The notes under the pieces: generated by a model | What the model saw: only the letters and a program-made list of their open reading frames with translations | What the model was told of the DNA's origin: nothing | Databases searched by the model: none | Origin: Prevotella sp. UBA2739 | GTDB lineage: Bacteria > Bacteroidota > Bacteroidia > Bacteroidales > Bacteroidaceae | Direction: 5' to 3' | DNA: 56,409 bases | Assembly: GCA_002353525.1 (NCBI GenBank) | Contig: DEJV01000023.1 | Span: 1-56,409, forward strand | Shown here: positions 50,099 through 56,409 of the stretch, in pieces | How positions within the stretch are numbered: the first letter of the stretch is position 1 | Layout of the letters: every line of letters starts with the position of its first letter | Made by a program: the position numbers and the translations under genes

Positions 50099-51673
50099 AT
50101 GACCAGCGAAGTAGTAATTGATGTTCACGAGAAAGATATTTCGATTGCTCTGCTGGAAGACAAAAATCTGGTAGAGTATCAGACTGAGCCCCGCTCAGCA
50201 TCGTTCTCGGTTGGAAACATTTATGTGGCAAAAGTTAGAAAACTGATGCCAGGACTGAATGCCTGTTTCGTCAACGTAGGACACGAACGCGACGCTTTTC
50301 TCCATTATCTTGACTTAGGAAATCAATTTAACTCGTATGAGAAGTACCTCAAACAGGTACAGAGCGACAGAAAAAAACTTTATCCATTCGCAAAGGCATC
50401 ACGACTGCCCGACCTGAAGAAAGACGGCACCATTGCCACTACCCTACAAAAAGACCAGGAAGTGCTGGTGCAGATCGTGAAAGAGCCTATCTCGACAAAG
50501 GGACCACGCCTCACTGCAGAACTCTCGTTCGCAGGACGATATCTGGTGCTGGTGCCATTCAATGATAAAGTTTCTGTTTCTTCTAAAATCAAAAGTGGCG
50601 AGGAACGGGCCCGACTGAAACAGCTCATTCAGAGCATCAAACCCAAAAACTTCGGTGTGATTGTGCGCACCGTGGCCGAGGGTAAAAGAGTGGCCGAACT
50701 CGACACAGAACTAAAGGTCCTGCTCAAGCGTTGGGAGGATGCCATTACCAAAGTACAGAAGACCACCGAACGACCTCAGCTCGTGTTCGAGGAGACTAGC
50801 AGAGCCGTAGCATTGTTGCGCGACCTCTTTAATCCCACCTACGAGAACATCTACGTAAACGACGAGAAAGTGTTTCAAGAGGTCAAGGAATACGTCACGC
50901 TCATTGCCCCTGAAAAGGCAGGCATCGTAAAACTGTACAAAGGCAATGTGCCTATCTTTGACAACTTTAACATCACCAAGCAGATTAAGTCGAGCTTTGG
51001 CAAAACAGTCAACTACAAACGAGGCGCCTATCTCATCATTGAGCATACAGAGGCACTGCACGTGGTAGACGTGAACAGCGGCAACCGGACACGGTCGGAG
51101 AACGGACAGGAGGCAAATGCTCTGGACGTGAACCTGGGTGCTGCCGACGAACTGGCACGACAGTTGCGACTGCGCGACATGGGAGGCATCATCGTGGTAG
51201 ATTTTATCGACATGAACCTGGCCGAAGACCGACAACTGCTGTACGAGCGCATGTGCAAAAACATGCAGAAGGACCGTGCAAGGCATAACATCCTGCCGCT
51301 GAGCAAATTCGGACTGATGCAAATTACGCGTCAGAGAGTGAGACCAGCCATGGATGTAAATGTGGAAGAAACGTGTCCAACGTGCTTCGGTAAAGGAAAA
51401 ATCAAATCGAGCATTCTCTTTACCGACCAGCTGGAGCGTAAAATTGATTATCTGGTCAACAAGATTGGAGTCAAAAAGTTTTATCTACACGTTCATCCCT
51501 ATGTAGCTGCCTATATCAATCAGGGCGTAATCAGCATGAAACGCCGATGGCAGATGAAATACGGTTTTGGCGTGCATGTGATTTCTTCGCAGAAGATGGC
51601 TTTCTTGCAATATGAGTTTTATGACAGCAAGAAACAGTTTATCGACATGCAAGAAGAACAAGAGACGAAATGA
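50099..51673 (+). CDS. rng: Ribonuclease E/G
   Basis: A 524-aa endoribonuclease for rRNA and mRNA processing. An S1 domain lies near the N-terminus (about 38-130, GNIYVAKVRKLMPGLNACFV). The DNase I-like catalytic part has LHVVDVNSGNRT and GGIIVVDFIDM, with the two Mg-binding Asp. The zinc-link is CPTCFGKGK. The length fits RNase G; there is no long RNase E scaffold tail. The ATG at 50099 follows the small basic gene. A strong terminator comes straight after the stop. Confidence 0.95.
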   Translation: MTSEVVIDVHEKDISIALLEDKNLVEYQTEPRSASFSVGNIYVAKVRKLMPGLNACFVNVGHERDAFLHYLDLGNQFNSYEKYLKQVQSDRKKLYPFAKASRLPDLKKDGTIATTLQKDQEVLVQIVKEPISTKGPRLTAELSFAGRYLVLVPFNDKVSVSSKIKSGEERARLKQLIQSIKPKNFGVIVRTVAEGKRVAELDTELKVLLKRWEDAITKVQKTTERPQLVFEETSRAVALLRDLFNPTYENIYVNDEKVFQEVKEYVTLIAPEKAGIVKLYKGNVPIFDNFNITKQIKSSFGKTVNYKRGAYLIIEHTEALHVVDVNSGNRTRSENGQEANALDVNLGAADELARQLRLRDMGGIIVVDFIDMNLAEDRQLLYERMCKNMQKDRARHNILPLSKFGLMQITRQRVRPAMDVNVEETCPTCFGKGKIKSSILFTDQLERKIDYLVNKIGVKKFYLHVHPYVAAYINQGVISMKRRWQMKYGFGVHVISSQKMAFLQYEFYDSKKQFIDMQEEQETK

Positions 51674-51705
51674 AAAAGCCACCCCTGATTGGGGGTGGCT
51701 TTTTT
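51673..51705 (+). terminator. Strong intrinsic terminator after rng
   Basis: AAAAAGCCACCCC (51673-51685) pairs perfectly with GGGGTGGCTTTTT (51692-51704), 13 bp, with a 6-nt loop and a T-run. Confidence 0.95.
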
Positions 51706-51782
51706 GTTTTATGGCCTCATAGAATGGGAAACCTTGAGGTTAAACGGCCTCACAGAATGAAGGCTTCGATGGTTGATGACGC

Positions 51783-52292
51783 TCAACCGGCAATGACCTT
51801 ATAACGGATGCGGAACGACATCTGATCGTTGTCCCAGTTGGTGCCCAACAGCTCGAAACGCCCTATCTGGCTGGTGCTACGCACATGCTTGCCAATGCAC
51901 GGACAAACATCGTAATCGCCAATGCGCACTAGACGGATGGTGTCGGAGGCATCGTCGGGCAGACGATCCATGCTCAGACGCGAATCAGGCGAATCGGGTT
52001 CGGCATCCATGATAAGTCCCTCGAGCTCGGCACGCGTGACATATTGGAAGGTGACGGGCATGTCGGCCTCAATGAGCTCGTTCATGCCGCGCTCAATGGC
52101 CTTCTCTTCTTTGCGGTCGGGCTTGTGGTCGAGAATATAACTAATCTTGCTCTTCTTCCGCTCGATGTGGGCATTGCGTGAGCGCTCGCAACCGAACATG
52201 CGCACCATGAGTTGGTTGAGCAGGTGCTCGGCTGTGTGGGCGGGAGGAAACTCCTCTTTGTTGTGCTCGTTAAAAATAAGATCTTCAGCCAT
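51783..52292 (-). CDS. AlaX-like tRNA-editing domain protein
   Basis: A 169-aa stand-alone domain related to the second additional domain of alanyl- and threonyl-tRNA synthetases. The zinc ligands are HTAEHLLNQL (HxxxH, about 19-28) and CPCIGKHV (CxxxH, about 130-137). Such proteins hydrolyse mischarged tRNA, for example Ser-tRNA-Ala. The RNA substrate is not shown by sequence alone. It starts 9 nt after the amylase stop and is likely cotranscribed. Confidence 0.85.
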   Translation of the reverse strand: MAEDLIFNEHNKEEFPPAHTAEHLLNQLMVRMFGCERSRNAHIERKKSKISYILDHKPDRKEEKAIERGMNELIEADMPVTFQYVTRAELEGLIMDAEPDSPDSRLSMDRLPDDASDTIRLVRIGDYDVCPCIGKHVRSTSQIGRFELLGTNWDNDQMSFRIRYKVIAG

Positions 52293-52301
52293 AAGTGTTA
52301 T

Positions 52302-54047
52302 TTATAATTCTATACGATAGACTCTTGCATCGTAGGGGGAAACGGTTACCGGCACGGGAGTATCGGCAAGCATCAGCAGTTTCTGCTCGTCGCCATGCAG
52401 CAGGTCGGTGGCTGTAACTTCGCCCTCGGAGACTTGCAGATAGTCGAAGGCATGACGTGGAATAACCACATCGCAAGAGGCAGCGTCTGCACCGAAATTC
52501 ACAACTATGAGCATCAACTCATGGGCCGACTTTCGCAAGAAGGCATACTGCCGGGCAGCCATGTGGGGATTGACATACATCAGATCGTAGAATACGCCCT
52601 GACTGACGGCCTCGCTGTGAGCAATGTGGAAGATGCGCTGATAGGTTTGCATGAGGGATTTTTCGCTGGCAGTCATCCTACGACGATTGAAATAGCCGTG
52701 TACTAGCGTGTCGAGCGACCAATAGTCGAAGATGGTAGTGCGTCCATCGCATCCGCTAAAGCCCTCGGCATCCATGCCACGCTCGCCCAGCTCTTGTCCG
52801 GCATAACACATGAAGGGATTGGTGCGCATCCATGCACAGGCCATCACCCCAGGGACACCCTTGCGGGCATCACCGGCAAAAAAGTCGCTGGCCAGGCGCT
52901 GCTCGTCGTGATTCTCGAGGAAGTAGAGCATGTGGTCGCGAATGTCGTCGGTGGACTGCCACTGCTGTGTGATATCGCCAGCAGGGCGTCGCCCACAAAT
53001 AACGTCGCGCACACAGTCGTACATCCCAACCTTGTCGTAAAGATAGTCGAATCCTGCCTGGAGGTAGGTTCGATAGAGCTGCGGATTGTAGACTTCGCCT
53101 ATAAACACCACATGGGGATAACAGAACTTCACCTTGTCGGTGGCCCACGTCCAGAAGGCGGCAGGCACCATCTCGGCCATGTCGCAACGGAAACCATCGA
53201 CACCCTTCTTAGCCCAGAACAACAGAATGTCGGTCATCTTCCCCCATGTGTTGGGAATAGGGCTGAAATGCTCCGACCGTCCACCGGCGTCACAATAGTC
53301 GATACCATAGTTGAGCTTCACCGTCTCATACCAGTCGTTACGCCCCGGGCGATTGTCAAAATGATCGTTGCCCGTGGCCTTTGCCGGTTGTTCCTCGTAG
53401 TCGGCTACAGATTTTTCATCAGCAGACGACACAAGACTGAGGTCGAGGGGCTGGCCCCAACAATAATAGAAATTGTTGCTGGTAGAGAAGTGCATGTTGA
53501 CGTCGTCGTCCTGTCCCAGATCGTGCACCTCGTCAGGCTTACAGATACTGTGATACTCACGGGCTACATGGTTGGGGACAAAATCGATGATGACCTTCAT
53601 ACCAGCCTGATGGGTACGGTCCACAAGAGCTTCGAACTCATGCATGCGCTGGTCAACATCTACAGCCAGGTCTGGGTCTACATCGTAATAATCGGCGATG
53701 GCATAGGGCGATCCTGCCCTACCCTTCACCACCTGTGGATGCTGGGCAGGTATTCCATGTGCCGTATAATCAGAAGTGGTGGCATGCCGGATGATGCCGG
53801 TATACCAGATGTGGGTAAATCCCATTTGCCGAATGCTGCGAAGCGTCTTCGCGTCGAAGTGGTTCATCTTTCCACAGCCGTTCTCCTCATAAGAGCCATC
53901 AGCCTTGCGTGTGGTGTTCTGATTGCCGAACAAACGGGTGAACACCTGATAGATTAAACACTTAGCGCTTGACTCGGGGACATGAGGAAGCTGTGTAGGG
54001 TCCAATTGGCGTTGGGAAGGTTTTGTGGAGAGTTTCTTCTGCTTCAT
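52302..54047 (-). CDS. GH13 alpha-amylase family protein
   Basis: A 581-aa glycosidase without a signal peptide, so probably cytoplasmic. The four GH13 regions are visible: DFVPNH, GFRCDMAEM (nucleophile Asp), VFIGEVYNP (acid/base Glu) and FLENHDEQR. The N-terminus has KCLIYQVFTRLFGNQ, and the C-terminal domain is an all-beta module ending DARVYRIEL. The exact alpha-glucan specificity is unknown. It lies between fabD and the AlaX-like gene on the minus strand. Confidence 0.92.
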   Translation of the reverse strand: MKQKKLSTKPSQRQLDPTQLPHVPESSAKCLIYQVFTRLFGNQNTTRKADGSYEENGCGKMNHFDAKTLRSIRQMGFTHIWYTGIIRHATTSDYTAHGIPAQHPQVVKGRAGSPYAIADYYDVDPDLAVDVDQRMHEFEALVDRTHQAGMKVIIDFVPNHVAREYHSICKPDEVHDLGQDDDVNMHFSTSNNFYYCWGQPLDLSLVSSADEKSVADYEEQPAKATGNDHFDNRPGRNDWYETVKLNYGIDYCDAGGRSEHFSPIPNTWGKMTDILLFWAKKGVDGFRCDMAEMVPAAFWTWATDKVKFCYPHVVFIGEVYNPQLYRTYLQAGFDYLYDKVGMYDCVRDVICGRRPAGDITQQWQSTDDIRDHMLYFLENHDEQRLASDFFAGDARKGVPGVMACAWMRTNPFMCYAGQELGERGMDAEGFSGCDGRTTIFDYWSLDTLVHGYFNRRRMTASEKSLMQTYQRIFHIAHSEAVSQGVFYDLMYVNPHMAARQYAFLRKSAHELMLIVVNFGADAASCDVVIPRHAFDYLQVSEGEVTATDLLHGDEQKLLMLADTPVPVTVSPYDARVYRIEL

Positions 54048-54068
54048 AGTATTCGGGTGGCAATTATG

Positions 54069-54133
54069 AAAAGCACGGATAACCCCCTTCTTGTTGACAG
54101 GCTGACGAGCCCGCAGAAAGGTATCATCCGTGC
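54069..54133 (-). terminator. Possible terminator after fabD
   Basis: GCACGGAT (54073-54080) and ATCCGTGC (54126-54133) pair. Inside is a small GGCT-GACG-AGCC helix. On the minus strand the structure is followed by TTTTC. The large loop makes this uncertain. Confidence 0.4.
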
Positions 54134-54140
54134 AATAAAA

Positions 54141-55043
54141 CTATTCGACTCCGTGAACGTTTACGTTACGGTCTATCTTAGATATCATGCCACGCAAAGC
54201 CTTGCCAGGACCGCACTCGGTGAAGTCGTCGGCACCATCGGCAATCATATTCTGCACACACTGGGTCCAACGTACGGGACTGGTGAGCTGGGCAATGAGG
54301 TTGGCCTTAATCTCGACAGGGTCGGTATGAGGCTTGCCGTCAACATTCTGATAGACGGGGCAGATAGGAGTCTTCACCTCAACCTTCTCGATGGCAGCCT
54401 GCAGCTCATCTTTGGCGGGTTGCATGAGTGGTGAGTGGAAAGCGCCGCCCACCTTCAGTGGCAGTGCACGCTTGGCACCGGCAGCCTTCAGTTTCTCACA
54501 CGCCTCGTTGATGGCATCGATGTTACCCGAGATGACCAACTGTCCGGGGTTGTTATAGTTAGCGGGAATCACCACATGACCTTCGTGGTTCACCTCGGCA
54601 CAAATCTCTTCTACTTTCTCATCGGGCAATCCAATGATGGCAGCCATTGTCGAGGGTGCCATCTCGCAAGCTTTCTGCATGGCCATGGCACGTGCGTAAA
54701 CCAGTCGCAGACCATCCTCGAAGCTCAATGCTCCGGCAACAGTGAGTGCAGAGAACTCGCCAAGAGAGTGGCCGGCCACCATGCGTGGACGATTCTCTTC
54801 AGGATTGTCAGAAGGAGTCTCAAACAGAGCAGAGAGCACGCTGTGCAAAAAAACGGCAGGCTGAGTGACTTTCGTCTGCTTCAGTTCGTCGTCAGTACCG
54901 GCGAACATAATGTCGGTAATTCTGTAACCGAGAATGTCGTTAGCTTTCTCGAAAAGTTCCTTTGCCTGTTCATTGTTGTCGTACAGGTCCTTACCCATAC
55001 CCACAAACTGAGCCCCCTGTCCGGGGAATACAAATGCTTTCAT
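54141..55043 (-). CDS. fabD: Malonyl-CoA:ACP transacylase FabD
   Basis: A 300-aa enzyme of fatty acid synthesis that loads malonate onto acyl carrier protein. It starts MKAFVFPGQGAQFVGMGKDL. The nucleophile elbow is VAGHSLGEFSAL (about 87-98), and the catalytic His is in GGAFHSPLM. It ends TECGPGKALRGMISKID, as in the family. The ATG at 55043 is set by the promoter at 55119-55088 and by the conserved start. Confidence 0.96.
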   Translation of the reverse strand: MKAFVFPGQGAQFVGMGKDLYDNNEQAKELFEKANDILGYRITDIMFAGTDDELKQTKVTQPAVFLHSVLSALFETPSDNPEENRPRMVAGHSLGEFSALTVAGALSFEDGLRLVYARAMAMQKACEMAPSTMAAIIGLPDEKVEEICAEVNHEGHVVIPANYNNPGQLVISGNIDAINEACEKLKAAGAKRALPLKVGGAFHSPLMQPAKDELQAAIEKVEVKTPICPVYQNVDGKPHTDPVEIKANLIAQLTSPVRWTQCVQNMIADGADDFTECGPGKALRGMISKIDRNVNVHGVE

Positions 55044-55087
55044 CTTTTTCTTTTCTAGTTGATACCTATTTAATTTATAAAGCGGTG

Positions 55088-55119
55088 CAAAGGTACGAAA
55101 ATCAGAGCGAAATGCCAAA
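55088..55119 (-). promoter_or_regulatory. Promoter of fabD
   Basis: Minus strand: -33 TTTG at 55119-55116 and -7 TACCTTTG at 55095-55088, spacer exactly 20 bp. Confidence 0.75.
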
Positions 55120-55271
55120 TTTATTTGAGCATTTCACTTCGGCAAAGCCGAAGTCTACAGAAAACAAGGGGAAAGAAATGGGAATAAAAGGACAAGGGGA
55201 AGAAAGGATACAGAAGGATAATAGGAGAAAGGAAACAGAAGGAAGAGGGAAAGAAAAAAGTGAAAACAAAG

Positions 55272-55304
55272 AAATCCCGATTGTGATAACCACAACCGGG
55301 ATTT
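55272..55304 (-). terminator. Terminator of rpsF-rpsR-rplI
   Basis: AAATCCCG (55272-55279) pairs with CGGGATTT (55297-55304), with an inner TTGTG/CACAA helix separated by one A-C mismatch. On the minus strand it is followed by CTTTGTTTTC. Confidence 0.8.
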
Positions 55305-55350
55305 ACTTATTATTAACTGCTTTACAGTGAGAAAATAATCTACTCAGAGA

Positions 55351-55893
55351 TTATGCCTCTGCGGGAGCCTCTTCCTCGGCTACGGGAGCCTCTGCAACAG
55401 GAGCTTCCTCAGCTACAGGAGCCTCTTCAGCAACCTCTACGGGAGCAGGAACATTCTCGGCAACCACCTTAACGGGAACCTTCACCTCTACCTCTTTATG
55501 GAAGTGGATAGTAGCCTCGTAGTCACCAACCATCTTAGCATCGCGCATGGTGATAATCTTACGGTCGATCTCGAATCCCTTCTGGGCAAGCTCAGCAGCA
55601 ACGGTAGCAGCGTTGACTGAACCATAGAGTTGACCAGTAGAGCTCACCTTGGCAGCAATCTCAAGAGCAACACCCTCAAGAGCCTTTGCCTTATCCTCGG
55701 CAGCAGCTTTCAGAGCAGCCAGTTTGTGAGCCTGCTGACGGAGATTCTCAGCAAGTACTTTCTTAGCCGACGGAGAAGCGATCACACCTTTTCCTTGAGG
55801 AATAAGGTAGTTACGACCATAACCCGACTTTACATTAACGATATCGTTCTTATATCCCAGACCGATAATATCTTCTTTCAAAATGATTTCCAT
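55351..55893 (-). CDS. rplI: 50S ribosomal protein bL9 with acidic C-terminal extension
   Basis: A 180-aa ribosomal protein. The canonical part (about 1-150) begins MEIILKEDIIGLGYKNDIVN and has the GYGRNYLIPQGKG signature, the long connecting helix and the C-terminal domain. It is about 30 residues longer than the usual 147-150. The extra tail is an Ala/Glu/Pro/Val low-complexity run of AEEAPVAEEAP units. It is the last gene of the rpsF-rpsR-rplI operon, 18 nt after rpsR. Confidence 0.96.
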   Translation of the reverse strand: MEIILKEDIIGLGYKNDIVNVKSGYGRNYLIPQGKGVIASPSAKKVLAENLRQQAHKLAALKAAAEDKAKALEGVALEIAAKVSSTGQLYGSVNAATVAAELAQKGFEIDRKIITMRDAKMVGDYEATIHFHKEVEVKVPVKVVAENVPAPVEVAEEAPVAEEAPVAEAPVAEEEAPAEA

Positions 55894-55911
55894 TCTTGCG
55901 TCCTCCTTATT

Positions 55912-56178
55912 TTACTTCATCAAATCGGTTACGTAAGGCAGCAGCGCAATCTGGCGGGCACGCTTCACGGCCTGAGCCACGCGACGCTGATACTTCAGAG
56001 ATGTGCCTGTGATGCGGCGGGGCAGAATCTTACCCTGCTCGTTCAGGAACTTCTTCAGGAACTCAGGATCCTTGTAGTCGATATACTTGATACCGCTTTT
56101 CTTAAAACGGCAATACTTCTTCTTCTTAGTATCGATAGAAGGAGCTGTCAAATAACGAATTTCACTCTGTTCTGCCAT
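55912..56178 (-). CDS. rpsR: 30S ribosomal protein bS18
   Basis: An 88-aa protein. The bS18 core is YIDYKDPEFLKKFLNEQGKI, then LPRRITGTSLKYQRRVAQAV and KRARQIALLPYV. It binds the 30S platform with bS6, whose gene ends 3 nt upstream. Confidence 0.97.
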   Translation of the reverse strand: MAEQSEIRYLTAPSIDTKKKKYCRFKKSGIKYIDYKDPEFLKKFLNEQGKILPRRITGTSLKYQRRVAQAVKRARQIALLPYVTDLMK

Positions 56179-56181
56179 GGT

Positions 56182-56409
56182 TTAAGCCTCCTCTTTTTTA
56201 GCAAGCTTTGCGCGACGCTTCTCTGCGTAAGCAACGGCATACTTGTCAAGTTTAACTGTCATGTAACGGATAACCTTCTCGTCGCGGCGATAGCCAGTCT
56301 CGAGCGTCTTAATAACTGATGGCTCAGCCTTGAACTCTACCAGGCAGTAGAAACCTGTAGACTTCTTCTGAATAGCATAAGCCATCTTCTTCAATCCCCA
56401 GGCCTCTTC
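56182..56409 (-). CDS. rpsF: 30S ribosomal protein bS6 (partial, cut by window edge)
   Basis: The C-terminal 75 codons of bS6. The frame stays open to the edge and reads EEAWGLKKMAYAIQKKSTGF, which is the conserved middle of the protein. The start codon lies beyond the window. The tail KRRAKLAKKEEA is lysine-rich. It is first in the operon with rpsR and rplI. Confidence 0.93.
   Translation of the reverse strand, partial: EEAWGLKKMAYAIQKKSTGFYCLVEFKAEPSVIKTLETGYRRDEKVIRYMTVKLDKYAVAYAEKRRAKLAKKEEA

Larger units (their letters stand above)
55044..55350. other. Intergenic region between fabD and rplI
   Basis: It holds the fabD promoter (minus strand), a perfect hairpin ACTTCGGC-AAA-GCCGAAGT (55136-55154), a purine-rich stretch of GGAAAGAAA and GGATACAGAAGG words (55165-55262) and the terminator of the ribosomal protein operon. 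No gene is seen. Confidence 0.75.

Overview
The window looks like chromosomal DNA of a Bacteroidales bacterium, most likely a Prevotella-type species. I infer this from an UpxY-type NusG paralogue, a fused LpxC/FabZ gene, DUF5687, DUF4421, DUF1460 and DUF4301 proteins, an Oar-like TonB-dependent receptor, an RpoD-like sigma factor of Bacteroidetes type, and many promoters of the form TTTG / about 20 bp / TAnnTTTG. Base composition is near 50 percent GC. No transposase, integrase, phage gene, rRNA gene or CRISPR array is visible. The right end cuts through rpsF.

Layout. 0-1.2 kb: an orphan UpxY gene between two near-identical 68-bp direct repeats, followed by a repeat-filled gap with a three-hairpin element. 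1.2-4.3 kb (minus): 3'-5' exonuclease, RlmI-like rRNA methyltransferase and tilS. 4.4-11.1 kb (plus): ftsK, a LolA-like protein, DUF5687 membrane protein, DUF4421 and DUF1460 (amidase-like). 11.2 kb: tRNA-Lys(CTT). 11.5-12.7 kb (minus): MltF-like transglycosylase. 12.9-16.2 kb: hisG-(small repeat ORF)-hisD-hisC, running stop to stop into menA (minus). 17.2-24.1 kb: HD protein, DUF4301, a Rel/RelA-type synthetase with a degenerate hydrolase domain, a TetR regulator and an HD phosphohydrolase. 24.1-32.6 kb: lpxD-lpxC/fabZ-lpxA-miaA, then a class A PBP and a Pif1-like helicase. 32.7-36.4 kb (minus): cupin and TonB receptor.

36.5-42 kb holds the least explained block: an unknown 448-aa protein (minus), a second RpoD-like sigma factor, a winged-helix AAA+ ATPase and an acidic 364-aa protein with internal repeats. 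The sigma and acidic-protein promoters share a 13-bp element at nearly the same distance from the -7 box. A 738-bp gene-free stretch with two 22-bp-period tandem arrays follows. By eye the plus strand changes there from C-rich to G-rich; the opposite change lies near 10-12 kb. Both appear independent of gene orientation.

42.7-56.4 kb: GH29 fucosidase and mutY; tatA-tatC beside a polyferredoxin membrane protein and a Tat-signal, lipobox-bearing Fe-S aldo/keto reductase, which reads as a Tat-dependent periplasmic redox module; HU, a 29-aa very basic protein and RNase E/G; then on the minus strand rpsF-rpsR-rplI, fabD, a GH13 amylase and an AlaX-like editing protein.

A second theme is intergenic word repeats: short motifs repeated imperfectly in gaps (ATTGATAATTG, AACGTTAACG, AATCGGAGT, TCTCACCTC, GGAAGACAA and others). 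Several genes take their stop codon, and sometimes their last residues, from these words. All calls are from reading the sequence alone; no database search was possible.
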